Below are positions 24,601-39,600 of a stretch of 64,000 nt of DNA, in pieces (position 1 is the stretch's first letter; each line of letters starts with the position of its first letter). Location: positions 687,501 to 751,500 of the forward strand of contig JAOTOL010001498.1 in NCBI GenBank assembly GCA_034440575.1. Reading direction: 5' to 3'. The DNA comes from Imbricaverruca yamaguchii (lineage: Eukaryota > Arthropoda > Thecostraca > Neoverrucidae). The notes under the pieces were generated by a model. The model made no database searches, was not told the origin of the DNA, and was given only the letters and a program-made list of their open reading frames with translations. A program made the position numbers and the translations under genes.

Positions 24601-27600
24601 TCAGGTGCCGCGAACTAGGTCGACGGCCCTGTGTTTCAGTTGCCCGTTTGCTGTTTTCTAACTGTTGGTTAGGTACGTGAGCGTTGCAGTCTATCAAACG
24701 CCATCCTCATTTTATTGCAATTACCAGTTATCTTTCTATGGTTTTTTTTTCTTTGGAGCAGCTGAAGCCGAATCACGAACCGTCCCTTAGACAGGTTCCC
24801 GCGCCTGCATCTACGACCCAAGCGCCCGGTACATTAAGTTTCCTGCCGAAACAAAGGCAGTTGTGCCAATCTAACTGCCAGATAATTCAGGTTATTATTT
24901 ATTTTTGCCGCATGCTGTCGGCGTCCCACGGATGGATCCATTACTTTGTTAAGGGGATGACCAAATTTTGATGGGGCGCTTTTCCACTCGGAGGGGTGAG
25001 TTGAGATTAAGGGCGCATCGACTGCGTCGGTCATGCAGCTCGGAGGGGTGCCTTCGACTACAAAATGTGCCGAGCTGGGAGCGGGGGTGGGCGCACTCGA
25101 GTCCGTCAGAGGGGCGCCTTTTCTACTTTGAGGGGCGCCTTCAGCAGCAAAAATACGCTGAGCGTGGGGGAGGACCGAGTGCACTTGATCTTCACAGAGA
25201 GGCGCCCTTTCGACCTGGAGGGGCGTCCAATCTCCATCGTGGGCACATTTTTGGGTGCGAAGGAGAGGGGTGGGAATGGGTGGACGCCCCTTTCGCCCCC
25301 TTAGATTTGTCCGAGCACTATCCCCAGCATAGCCACTTGTAATCCAGCATTGCAACGACTGGCCGTATGCCCGACACGACAGTTCAACTTTCGAAACGAG
25401 ACACGGACAGCAAACGTCACTAACCAGTCGAGTCAAGTGGTCGATCCACCAGGCCCAGCCTGGCTGACATGTCAGTGCTCAATCATGGACTTCGCGCTGA
25501 GTCCCAATTATTCTCTAGAGTTCATGGAACGTGGAGTGCTGAGAAGAGGGTGTGGGAGGGCAATGCACGACACCACCAGACTTGTTTGGCTCGCCAAATG
25601 CGTATCAGATTGTAGACAATGACAAGTCAGCGATGAATGACAACCAAGGACGGCTTGGAAGCTCTGAAGACTCATATCTTGATGAATGATGAAACGTGCA
25701 TTCAGTTTAGTACTTAATCGCATGCATTTGAAAAGCGTTGGTACACTGTGCGAAAACTGCAGGCATCCGCCGACATAAACAAGAAGTGGGACCCTTGGAT
25801 GATTCGCTTCGATGCTTCCAAATCCGAGAAAGCTTTTAGATGAAAACCCCGATGATGAATGGTGGACATGAATAATATTGCGTACATTCCAAGACAGTGC
25901 ATTTTATTTCCTAATCAGCTTGATTTGATACGGACTTCACAATTGACTTAGTTATAGGAATATGCAGTGGACGCCATCGAGTAAGCTGCTCAAATGCATG
26001 TGACTCTAAATAGACTGCAATTCGCAGGTTTTGGTAGACACCACAAGCTACTTCAACTTGGCTTTGCGTGAGAAGAAATGTACGACCTTCAATATACCAG
26101 GAGGTGCTGAGTTTACATCAAAAGTAACGTTAGGGATTATGCTATATCACTCAACGTTTCGGCCAGAGGCCATCGTCAGGAGAGATATAAAAAATGGCAG
26201 GGCTAACAATTGACAAAACGCGGGGAAAAGCGTGCAAAAATACACGTGAATCACAGAAAAGCATCCTCATTGGTGCAGACACTTCAAGAAACCCCCAACC
26301 AGAAATCAACTAGGTCAGGATAAAATCCTCTGAGGAAGCCCGAGCCGATGGTCCATATACGTATCGACACATACATGCACGCACATATATAGACATGCAT
26401 CCAATATAACGCGTAATACATAAAGTATAATTTATGTGTATGTAATTTTATGTGATATACCATGAAGTCGTTTGCGTGTTTAGTTGCGGCCGTAGATAAC
26501 GTATGTGTAGAGATTCGAGGACCTTCAGATCAGCGTTGTCCCTGGCTGTTGCTAGAATTTCTACTTTGAAGTTTGTGTTAGTGTCGCTGTGTTCCATGTT
26601 GTTAGAATGTTTGTCGATCATGTGTTCGCCTACAGGTGTGTATTCTCTCCGAAGTCTGGCAAGTCTCCCAAGTGCTCATTGCACCTATCCCTGATGCTAC
26701 GCTTGATTTCTCCGACATAAAATATTCCAAGACAGCGGTTGCACGTTATTTTATAAATTACGTTTTTCCGCGTGCATCTACCTTTGAGCCCGTTGCTACA
26801 GGTGTGGCACGTTCTTCTACCAGAAGAGCATGGTGGCAATTCCAGGGCTGAGTGGACCAGGTAAGATTTCAGCGTAGGTCCGCTAGTCCAGGCTACCCTA
26901 ACATGGTTTAGCTGAGACGAACGGATGGCTGCATTTACCTGTCGACATAGTCGGTCATCGACAAAAGGAAGTCTCATGTAGACATAGCTGGGATTGCTAC
27001 CCGCTCGATGCCGACGTTGCCCACTTATCCTACTCCTGTTGTGAGGGTGAACAGCACGAGCGGCGGAGTGTACACGATGTGCTGGGTATCCGTTTTCCAG
27101 GAAAACAGTTGTCATCTTCGCAAGGCTCCGCTCGCACGAAATAGTATCGGAGGAGACTCGAGCTGCTCTCCTTATTTGGGATGTTAAAACGGCCTTTTTA
27201 GTGGCCATCTGGTGAGCCGAATCACAGTGCAAGATAATGGGGCTCCTGGGTTTTAGGATAAATTTGGGGGGGTTGTTATGATTATTTTTGTTTTTTTTGC
27301 TAGTGTTGTTTTTTTTGTGAGCCCGTATAATTCCGCTGTGTGGCTGGAATAAGGAAGGAGAGATAAACCTGTGCCTTTATGTAACTTCCCGGATAAAGTT
27401 TCCTTGATAATAGTACATGTTTCGATTTCGAGACGTTTGGTAGGGATTGGTTGGGAAGCAATGCTCTGATAATCGTCTGTTATTGTCCTGGCCTTTTCAA
27501 TGCAATCCGTTTCGTTTAGCACGACGAATCCTTTGCATTTGTCTGACGGCTTCACTATTACATTATCGTTGTTTTTCATTTGCCGCAGTACTTCCCTCTG

Positions 27601-30600
27601 TTTTACATAACTGTCTGACCTTTTGTTCGATGCTTTGCTGTGATATTTATATGCTTTTAGAACTTTTGTTTTTAAATCTTTCAACTCAGATTCTAATTGA
27701 GTTGTGGCTCTCGGTGGTTGGTATGCAGGAGTGTCGGGAAACACGGAGCGAACCTTTGAACGACCTGCGCTAGAGGTGCTTTGTGATAAGCCTGCCTGCG
27801 GTACCTGAGGCACAGTTTGCTGTTTTGTCTCCCTCACATTCCTCCACCGCAAACCATAGCTACCTGATACCATAGAAACCTGGTCCGCTCAACCCTGGAA
27901 TTGCCACCATGCCCTGCTGTTTGAGGAACGTGCCACACCTGTAACAACGGGCTCAAAGGTAGATGCACGCGGAAAAACGTAATTTATAAAATAACGTGCA
28001 ACCGCTGTCTTGGAATATTTTATGTCGTAGAAACCAAGCGTAGCATCAGGGATAGGTACAATGAGCACTTGGGAGATGCCAGACTTCGGAGAGAATACAC
28101 ACCTTTAGCTGATCTGAAGGTCCTCGAATCTATACACATACATAATCTACGGCCGCAACTAAACACGCAAACGACGTCTTGGTACATCACATAAAATTGC
28201 ATACTAATAAATTATACTTTATGTATTACACGTTATATTGGATATATGTCTATATATGTGCGTGCATGTATGTGTCGATATGTATATGGACCATCGGCTC
28301 GGGCTTCCTCAGAGGATTTTATCTTGACCTAGTTGATTCCTGGTTTGGGGTTTCTTGAAGTGTCTGGACCAATGAGGATGCTTTTCGGTGATTCACGCGT
28401 ACTTTTGCACGCCTTTTCCCGCGTTTTTTCAATTGTTAACCCTGCCATTTTTTACATCACTCCTGACGATGGCCCCTGGCCGAAACGTTGAGTAATATAG
28501 CATAATCCCTAACGTTACTTTTGATGTAAACTCAGCACCTCCTGGTATATTGAAGGTCGTACATTTCTTCTCACGCAATGTCTAAAACCCAGGAGCACTT
28601 CAGAGCCATTCTTCGTTGTATTAATCAACTTGGTTTTACATGAATTAAAACGTACATACTCTTGCTAAAAATACGTGGTGCAAGCAATTTCCTCTCCTCC
28701 AAACCCAGCACCTAACCTACTAGAGATAACAGTGTCCAACTGCATTGCTGTCTCCAGAACGCTTGTAATGCAAAGGAACCACATTGTGCACAATGCAAAG
28801 CAATTCGCACGAGGCAATCAGCATCACGTACGCTTAAACACGTCAGTCTACCAAAGCTCCAGAGTTTCCCGTGCACAGCCAAAGCCAGAAAAGCCGTCAC
28901 GCACCCGACTCGTGGTTTGCAAGACACCATGCCGAGCGGCGGTAACGGATGCGCTCCTGTACTCACGCGGCGGCCTTCTTCTTGGTGGGCACGCAGAGGT
29001 AGCGCTGCACCTGCGCCTGGTTGACGCCGTAGATGGTGATCCAGGTGAAGTAGCCGCCGACCACCAGGGTCCACACCGTGTGCCGGACACCGGGGTTCGG
29101 GTCGAAGCTGAAGCAAACGCCACCCGTTGTCCAAACAGCGCTGCGAGTATGCGAATCTCCACCGTCGGCGGCTTAAGCAGACACCCTCAAGCCTCCGTCC
29201 ATAGGGACCCTAGCTACATGTATCTGTCCGGTGAACGAGTGAGTAGGCACAGGTGACAACGAAGCTGATGCGGAGCGTGAAGCTGCGCCGGATGACTCGT
29301 GGAAGATCACCATGCTTGTCAATGAAATGTACTTTATCTCCTTTCCATATCCATCTACTCACATCAGAAAAAATAGACGTGGATTTGCTCATCTAAAGTA
29401 ATGCAATACTTTGCTCAACATAAACATATCATGTCCAGCTACTGCATCATTCAATCGGATTAAACAAAACCCGATTACGTGATACACGTTGATCGTGAAT
29501 TGCTTCAGTCAGCTGGAACGAAAAATAGGTGATAAAGGAAATATCAATGGTGCCTTCTGTTTTATTCACAATGAAGCTTACTTCAAGAACTCGATGCGGC
29601 CGCCCCGCTCAGAGATGTCCCACACCGCGCTAAAGCCGCCCACATCAAGTGCTCCCTTGATGATGACGGCCATCATGGCGGCGAACATGATGACCACCTG
29701 GACAGTGTCTGTCCACAGCACAGCCTTCATGCCACCCTGTCGAGACGACCAACCAGTTCAGCAAGTGATGAAGTCACACACGTCATACAGTTCTCAGATA
29801 TAATAAACACAGATGCCCATCAGGGTAAATAAAGGTTATCAGTGGATGATATAGGAGAGCATGGAGACTGAAACCTCTAATCAATAATACATGCTGAGCT
29901 GTATAAAACTATCTGCCCCATTGATTTCAGTTATATCTGCCCCTGGTAGATCACTTGGTTAGAGCGCTGACCAGCACTTGTCTCCCCTATTTTGGCAAAA
30001 CAGGGTTCGAGTCGAATCTCGCACTCGCATTTAGCCCCCGGCTGGGAGGGTCAGTTGGCAACTGTCCCGATAAGGCCGGGGACGAGCTACCGGGATGACC
30101 GTGTCGATGCATTGATGGCACTTTAAACTCTCGTGTCAAAATTATGCCGTTGAACTGGAATTTATTGATCTGGTGGTGAGGCCAGGGTTCTCGCAACAAG
30201 TTCGGCCTAGCAACAAGAGCATGGCGTATAAAGCCACTCCAGCAAGAATTCGGACGAAATTTAGATCATAACATTGTGTTATCGTGACAGATAACTGCAG
30301 CATCACATACCGGCTCTGGCTTCAATGGGGAACTCGTCACTATATCACCAGGCAGCCAATTCCATCGACCAACCACCCTCTGAATGAAAACCTATCGACA
30401 TTTCAGCTGTTCTACACCACGACTTGCCTAACCTGAATTAATGACCCCTACGCAATTCCAAAATTGGAGAACAATTTTTTTAGATTGGCAAACTAACACT
30501 TTTGCCAGCATGAGCATCGCAATCATATCACTCCTTAACCTCTTGTACTTGAGTGATAGTTTAAGGACGCATCGACTGCGAAGGTAATATAGTCGTACTT

Positions 30601-33600
30601 GAGTCGGTACGAATCTAATGCCACAAGTTTCTCATTATCATCTAAAATGCCTAGTCCACTGATGAGCCAAGTAGCGTCGGCCGCACTTCTTCAGCTATGC
30701 CGACAAACCTTTATCTAAGGAAGGGCCCATGCTTGGACACAATATTCCAAGTGGACATACACATACGCAAATCAGGGGCGAATCTGTAGCCACATGCATT
30801 GAGGCAAAGCACTGGGAACATGTGCCCTCCCCATGGAAGATGTCGCCCCTCCGGAAAGGCTCGAGTGCACGCCTCCCATCCCCCCAGCTGAACGTATTTT
30901 CAGTCGAAGGCGCCCTTCCAGGCACTTTCGTAGGAGCACCCCTTCGAAGAAATTGTGCCCCTTCGGACAAGAGAAAGGCACCATTTTCAATGTTTGCTAG
31001 GAAGTGTCCCCATGAAAATTCCTTGATCTGCCCCTGAGGAAAAGTGTAATTCTTTTAGCTCTTTGCTTTTTATACTGACATTCCTTTCAATGATTCCTAA
31101 CAATCGAATTGTTCCGTTCCTAGCTGAACAACATTGGTTTCTGTTTTAAGATCACCTACAGCTAGCATGCCTGCATCTACTTTCTCTGCAATGGCATCCA
31201 GTTCACTAACTTCACAATGTATATCAGAATGTTCCTCCTCCAAACTTCAAATGCCTTACATTTGTCATAGTTGGAAGCCATCTGCTATTGATCAGCCCAC
31301 TTTTTGTGAATAATACTATATATTCACCAGTATTGCTAACCATTCCTACCAACTTGATATCGGCATCAAATTTAAACACCCTATTTCTCAGTTCCACACA
31401 AATGGTGGCTGCGAAGATGATAAACAGAAGTAAGCATAGAACAGAGTCCTATGATACCTTACGTAGGCCATTATTCCATTCAGTTTGACATCCATCTAAT
31501 ACTGTACATTGCTTTCTTTTCCTTAACCATCCTTCAACCCAAGGCCTACACATTTCTCACCAATCCCTCGTTGCTCCAGCTGATGAATGGAATGCTCGTG
31601 CTGAAATTTGTCAACAGCTTTTATCAAGTCTAAGTATACTACATCCATCCATCCATCCTGCTTCCGTCGTTAATTTCCATAGCAAAATACTCCATGAATT
31701 TCAGATCACCTAAGCAAGATCTCAAATCTAAATGTATGTTGAGTTACTCTTAAAATGTTTTGGCTGTTAACAAGGCACATCGGGTTTTTCCGCGATACAC
31801 GGCGTCGAGCATCGCCACAACATTTGCAGGGCTTTGTCTTTGATCATTTTAGCGTCCGACGTGAAACTTTTTACCTTAGGTCATGTGAGGCCATCGACAT
31901 TGACCTGGGGAAAAGTTACAAATTCGTGTGCAAATTCATGTTCTTCTAACATGATATTTACTTTGGTATGCATGCTGAGGCATCAGTAGGAGGCACATAT
32001 CCAATGTGCTTGACCTCCTTCAAGTGGCCTGAGACCAGGTCACGATACAGGGCGCAATGTGCTCTTAGCCCATTTAGACACTGCTGTTTTGATGGTTTAT
32101 GCAGCGTTTGCATGACCTAAACAGTGTGAAAGTTGCACTGCACGACATACAGTTCCATAATATGCAGGTTGAAAAAGTATTGGGACATTTTTTTTTCTTC
32201 CAAAACGACCGTTTTGATTTTCACAATTATCGAAAAATAAAGTGTAGTACCATTTCCGGACACTATTCGTCGAGTAAATTAAGATGGTGTCCAGCTTGTT
32301 TTCGTGCAAAGTCTCGTTTATTAGTTAGGCGAGGGTCCAAGATAGGTACCCCGAGATCGGGTAAGGATCTGACCGGAAAGAGAGGCAATATGGGAGCATG
32401 CCCCTCGACATATACTATCATATTGCTGACTAGTGAGATTAAGCTAACTGGCCTGTGCTTTCTCAGAGTTTCGATCACCATTAGGAAAAAAATTGACACT
32501 ACATTTGCACTATGCCAATCTTCAGGTACTTCGGAACACTCAAAACGGAGCCTGAAAATAGCATATAGAGGAACTGCTAAAACTTGAGCAGTTCAACCAG
32601 AAACCTAGCATATATATGATCACGCTTTGTGGTTTTTGTCGGCTTTATATTCTGCAAATAAGAATCACATGCCATTGTACAATTTCGGTATTTTCACATG
32701 TAGGTGAGTTCCCTTCGGTGAATGTGGATGGGATTTGCTTGCATAAGGACTTTACTATATGCCAATCGTCAACTCGTATTTCACCTACCTCCACTGGCAC
32801 CAAAGTATATTTTTAGATGAGCACCGGCAGAAGCTAAAGAACCTTTTAGCATTTTCTGCCGGACAGTCACCAGCTAGTATAATGCCAGCCAGCAATTCAG
32901 ATGCTCTGGCACACCTAACTTTGCTTTCAGCTATCCCGCATGTCCCAAGTTTATTATAAAATGTCTCACCTTGTTCATTATAATTTGTCCATTGGGAATG
33001 CACATGTCAAAACCTTGAAACAGATTCATTTCCGGATTTCCCACATGTGATGTGCATCTGCCTCGGTAACGCGCACCAGTTCGGCTTGAAAGCATCTAAC
33101 TTTTCCCACTGATCTTTACCTAGGACAATTCTGGGTCACACTATTCGAATCGGAACTCCGAACATGCCACACAGGGTTCACCGTTCAGATTCAACGGGTC
33201 AGAACAGATGAAATATATTCAGGTGGAGAGTGCTTGCCGGCCCTAAGCGTGGACATTTTGTCAGTAGGCAATTCTTGCGACACTTTACTCCCTAATATGT
33301 TGTCCACAGTGTTGCATTCCATTAGTATATTATTACATGAGCATTCACAATATACGAAGCATCACATGAACGTCAGAAATTTTCGACCCAGTCGTCTTTG
33401 TTGTGTCGTCTTTGTTTGTGACCCAGTCATTATGCTTGCTTACCATTTTACATCATATCCCTCTTGTACAATATTTATTTGTGCACCCCGACGAAAGGGG
33501 TAACATGACGCAAGCACTCTCAAGATAATGCCGTCAAACGTCGACAAGGTCTCTGGTACCGCAAGCAGAAGCTTAAATCAGGAAAAGATTATCTCTACAA

Positions 33601-36600
33601 CTTGGGCTCCAGCTTGAGTAAAAACAGCTTATGTATCACGAACACAGTGCATGGAAAGGCACGGAGCAACAGTGACAGCACCAGTAGCGGTGCCTGGTCA
33701 ACAGTGCCAGTCCATCGTGAAGCCCATGCAGGTATGCCAGTCCTTACCAATGTAGTGTAGGCGATGCATACGAAGAAGATGACGCACACCGAGACGTATA
33801 CGTTTATCCCAGTCACTGTGGACAAAACCATTCAGAGTAGTATCGGTACAAGCACAAATACATCTACTTCTAGGCACGTTTTTGGTATGACCAATGGGGT
33901 GGATAAATGGGGCTCGACCAGGTGGATGCAACTGAATACTGACATCAGTAACCAACCAATCAGCTTATGTTGAAGCATCAGGAAATAGAAACATTACATC
34001 ACTCCGATGGTTTTGGTGGCTTTCAGCCCTAATTATGCCTCTTATATTGATGGTTTATCGAAAGTGCCTTCCAGTTATCGTTACAATGGTTTGTTGGCTG
34101 TCTGAAGTCTCCTGTCTAAACACCTTCCAATGCATAAATAATCCCGAATCCAGGGGTCTCTAAGACGATCTTTCCCGGTCCTGGGAAGAACTGCTATTCG
34201 GTCAGAAGAAACAGCGCAACGCCCATGCCATAAGTTCCGACATAAGACTCAAACGCTCCACAGCCAGTTCCGGGCTCTACAGCCGGTCCCGGTCCCTACA
34301 ACCGGTCCCGGCCTCTACAGACAGTTCCGGGTTCTACAGCCGGTCCCGGTCCCTACAGCCGGTCCCAGTCTCTATAGCCTGTCCCAGTCCAGCCAACCGG
34401 TCCCAGCCTCTACAGCCGGTCCCAGCATCTACAGCCCGTCCCGGCCTCTACAGCCAGTCCCAGCCTTTATAGCCGGTCCCGGCCTATGCAGTCGGTCCCA
34501 GCCTCTACAGCCCGTCCCAGTCCAGCCAGCCCGTCCCAGCCGCTACAGTCGGTCCCGGCCTCTATAACTCGTCCCGGTCCAGCCAGCCCGCCCCAGCCTC
34601 TACAGTCGGTCCCGGCCTCTATAACTCGTCCCGGCCTATGCAGCCGGTCCTCGCCCTTACAGCGTCCCAGCGTCCACAGCCCATCCCAGCCTCTGCAGCC
34701 AGTCCCGGCCCCTACAGCCGGTCCCGGCCCCTACAGCCGGTCCCGGCCCCTACAGCCGGTCCCGGCCCCTACAGCCGGTCCTCGCCCTTACAGCGTCCCA
34801 GCGTCTACAGCCCATCCCAGCCTCTGCAGCCAGTCCCGCCCCCTACAGCCGGTCCCGGACCCATAGCCGGCCCCGGCCCCTGCAGCCAGTCCCGGCCCCC
34901 ACAGTCGGTCCCGGACCCCATAGCCGGTCCCGGCCCCTACAGCCAGTCCCGGCCCCTACAATCGGTCCCGGACCCCACAGCCGGTCCCAGCCCTCACAGC
35001 CAGTCCCGGCCCCTACAGCCGGTCCCGGACCCATAGCCGGTCCCGGCCCCTACAGCCAGTCCCGGCCCCTACAGTCGGTCCCGGCCCCCACAGTCGGTCC
35101 CGGACCCCATAGCCGGTTCCGGCCCCTACAGTCGGTCCCGGACCCCACAGCCGGTCCCGGACCCCACAGTCGGTCCCGGACCCCACAGTCGGTCCCGGAC
35201 CCCATAGCCGGTCCCGGCCCCTACAGCCGGTCCCGGCCCCCACAGCCGGTCCCAGCCCCCACAGCCAGTCCCAGCCTCAGACAGCTGGCATAGGCCAGGA
35301 CGTCCACAGTGATCGGCCTGCCTGTTTAATGAACGAAGGCACTGTTGTCACAGATGTGGCGCCGCTGCACGCAAATAGACAGGTGCTGTCAGCCCAGCTG
35401 TACCTTAGGGCTGGTGTTTCAGAGACAGCCGAGAACGCCACTGATGAGACAGTGAATGGCCTGTGACCGAGCCGGGCAGACAGTTCCAGGCCTGAACTAG
35501 GTGGCCGTTGCGAGAAACAGTCAGCCTTGAATGGGCTTGAAATGTCGCTGGGTGAGCTCAGGACAGCTTTGGACAGATTTCAGTATACGTCGTGAGCATC
35601 GAAGTATATCCAAATTCGGCGTAATAGCTAATACGGATTTGGCAACAGCAGCAGATTTGACGTAGCATCCCGGGATCAAGAAGCGGGGTACAGCAGATGA
35701 TAGCAAACATATCCTGCCAGACCCTCCATGCGTCTTTGCTGTCCAGAACGGCCTTCCACCCAGCGGTGATGTTAACAAGGTTCTGATTAAAGAGAGAGAG
35801 AAGTACGCAACAGCAGGGCTACATGAACAACACTATGGACGATGCACTTCTTGTTCTCTACAGCCAGCAGGTACGCCTTCACCAATCCATCATATCCGTC
35901 ATGGGTGTCCTTCCATTCCACTTCCACAGACGTGCTGTCACGTTTGTAGCGGGTCCAGGGCGTGTCTCCATGCCTGTATGGAGACTAGTATTCAGCCATC
36001 TTAAAAACCAATTGGTCATCCAGAGGTAGGACTGATCCAGAAATATGTTCAAGGCAACTTTGGAGCTCGCCAGCATTCGATTGACATCTGAGTCGGATGA
36101 AAGGGTGGCTTGAAATCCTCCACCCAACCAGAATGCTTCAGAGAGAGGAGGAGCTACGTGTCCCGCTGCCAGCGTGTGAGCATGACGGCATATAGCTGCA
36201 AACGGGGACTGAGCCTTCAGAGAGAGTAGGAGCTACGTGTCCCGCTGCCAGCGTGTGAGCATGACGGCATATAGCTGCAAACGGGGACTGAGCCTTCAGA
36301 CAGAGGAGGAGCTACGTGTCCCGCTGCCAGCGTGTGAGCATGACGGCATATAGCTGCAAACGGGGACTGAGCCTTCAGACAGAGTAGGAGCTACGTGTCC
36401 CGCTGCCAGCGTGTGAGCATGACGGCATATAGCTGCAAACGGGGACTGAGCCTTCAGAGAGAGTAGGAGCTACGTGTCCCGCTGCCAGCGTGTGAGCATG
36501 ACGGCATATAGCTGCAAACGGGGACTGAGCCTTCAGAGAGAGTAGGAGCTACGTGTCCCGCTGCCAGCGTGTGAGCATGACGGCATATAGCTGCAAACGG

Positions 36601-39600
36601 GGACTGAGCCTTCAGAGAGAGTAGGAGCTACGTGTCCCGCTGCCAGCGTGTGAGCATGACGGCATATAGCTGCAAACGGGGACTGAGCCTTCAGAGAGAG
36701 TAGGAGCTACGTGTCCCGCTGCCAGCGTGTGAGCATGACGGCATATAGCTGCAAACGGGGACTGAGCCTTCAGAGAGAGTAGGAGCTACGTGTCCCGCTG
36801 CCAGCGTGTGAGCATGACGGCATATAGCTGCAAACGGGGACTGAGCCTTCAGAGAGAGTAGGAGCTACGTGTCCCGCTGCCAGCGTGTGAGCATGACGGC
36901 ATATAGCTGCAAACGGGGACTGAGCCTTCAGAGAGAGGAGGAGCTACGTGTCCCGCTGCCAGCGTGTGAGCATGACGGCATATAGCTGCAAACGGGGACT
37001 GAGCCTTCAGAGAGGGAGAGCTACGTGTCCCGCTGCCAGCGTGTGAGCATGACGGATATAGCTGCAAACGGGGACTGAGCCTTCAGAGAGGGGTACGTGT
37101 CGCTGCCAGCGTGAGCATGACGGCATATAGCTGCAAACGGGGACTGAGCCTTCAGAGAGAGTAGGAGCTACGTGTCCCGCTGCCAGCGTGTGAGCATGAC
37201 GGCATATAGCTGCAAACGGGGACTGAGCCTTCAGAGAGAGTAGGAGCTACGTGTCCCGCTGCCAGCGTGTGAGCATGACGGCATATAGCTGCAAACGGGG
37301 ACTGAGCCTTCAGAGAGAGGAGGAGCTACGTGTCCCGCTGCCAGCGTGTGAGCATGACGGCATATAGCTGCAAACGGGGACTGAGCCTTCAGAGAGAGTA
37401 GGAGCTACGTGTCCCGCTGCCAGCGTGTGAGCATGACGGCATATAGCTGCAAACGGGGACTGAGCCTTCGCGCGCTTTCTTTCTTCACCAGCGACTTGAA
37501 AGCCGGCATGTGAAGCCGATTGATCGGTGAAACACTAGAACGGAACGCTACGTGACCTAACACGCTACGAGAACGGGACGCTACGTGACCAACTTGTGCC
37601 TTGTTCGGGCTGGGGATTCAGTAATAGAGCAGCAAACACCGGTAATAGAGCAGCAAACACCGGTAGTTTCCGACACGGACGTGGTGGTCGGACATGAGGA
37701 TGCAGTGCCCATCTCCAGGGGCTGATCCAAAAACCCGGTTTTAGACCAGCTGGGGAGGGGGGGAGGTTAAAAAAAATCGATTCGAAAAAAGTTTCTGATT
37801 TGAACAGCTAGAGCCTTCCCGGCACAATTATGACAATATTCATCTCATGTTGTTTTTAGTTGTTGTTTAGTTTTCTCTTAGTTTTGTTGTTTCTTATGTT
37901 GTTCATCTCATAATTTTTAGATTTCAAGAAAATATCATGTTAGTGCAAGGTATCAGCAAAAGTTTGCCCCTTACAGGCGCATGCCCCACTGTACCCTCTC
38001 ACCTTAGACCCGTCAGTGCTTATCGTTAAATTTATATCTGAATCTTGCAAGCGTATGCTATATTTGCGCTGGTGGAGCAGACTAAAACAGATATCCCATT
38101 TTCTAAGCTAAGTGCTACACATTAACATCGCACGCGATGTCAATGCGTGAAGACAGTTAGTAGACAATAAGCCCAGGGTCATGATAATCCCGTAAAACCG
38201 TCAAGAAGCCGCTTCAAAACGTACTATCAGGTCTGGAAACTATTCCAGTAGTTTTAAGGCTTCAGCATGCAGTGGTGGGCGCTGATATTTTCGGGCACAC
38301 ACAACACCTCTCATGTTATTCACCAGATATTTGGCACACAAGACACCTCTCATGCCATTCACCCTATCTTGGACACTTACGACACCTCTCATGTTATTCA
38401 CCGGATATTTGGCACTCACGCCACCTCTCATGCCATCCCCCCATCTTGAGCACACACGACACCTCTCATGACTTTGTCACCATTTTGAGCACACACGACA
38501 CCTCCTACGTCATTTAGCCTATCTTGGTCCTGCACGACACCTTTCATATCATTCACCCCAACCTGGGCGCACGCGATACCTCTAATTTCATTCACCCCAT
38601 TTTGGGCCAGCGACATTTCTCGTGCCGTTCAATCCATTGTAGGCTCATGACACATCTCATGACATTCACCCCGGTTCCTCATCCTGCTTATCGTACTAAG
38701 ACACAGTGTAGATGACATAAAAGGAAACGTGATGAGTAAATGAGAAGAAAAAAGACTACTTAGTGTATCCACAATGCGACAAGGCAAGCGCAGTTATGTT
38801 GCGACAAAGCCAGTGAAGGTCTGCTTACCTTGTGCTAGAGCCAGCGAAGGAGCATATACCACGATGGCCATGTAAATACACTGGAACGAAATAGGATATC
38901 ATGAATCACATGTCCAAGCCGGCACAATCAGTTGTGCATGAACAATTAACAAAACATGCACATCAGTACACAAATTAGCACATTCGCAGGCCATTAACGT
39001 GTCACGCGCTAGCTCATCACGACAGCACGGACTATGGGCATGTAGCGCACGACACATATCTATTGAAACAAATCCCTAGCTTAGATGGACTGCAGGTAAA
39101 CTTCAGGACGCAACAACTGCACATGGCCACATCTACACCGCGCCACGCGCCTCCGCAGCTGTCTGTCATTACGCACGTCATGTAGTGCGTCAGTTGACTG
39201 TTGGCACATTATCCCACCGTATGCATGTTGCACATGGTTCGGCACATTCATGACGGGCTCCACATCCTGCATACGGACTGGCTGAACAATCTGACACACG
39301 CTTTGCAAGCAAAACTGTATATATTGGCTGTGGAATAACTTGAGATGGGAACCTTGGGAAACAGCAAGTAAGCAAAACCGTACTTACTTGCTATGCAATA
39401 ATTTAATATGAGAACTTCTGAAAACTTCGGGAACCAGGGAACCAGGGAAAAGTTTCTGACCGACGACTTTTAGCCGACGGTCCACTCACCATTTGTATGC
39501 AGAAAATTGCTCCTCCGGTGACTCGTACCATGCGAGAAAAGCGTAGCTCAAGATACTGTAACAACAAAAATGCAAACCGACGGATTACAACCAGACAGAC

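Noticed and set aside
26630..27232. Stand-alone host GIY-YIG nuclease gene
   Set aside because: It is the C-terminal part of a Penelope-like element: RT N-terminus next to it, hammerhead-like motif downstream, and a second inverted copy.
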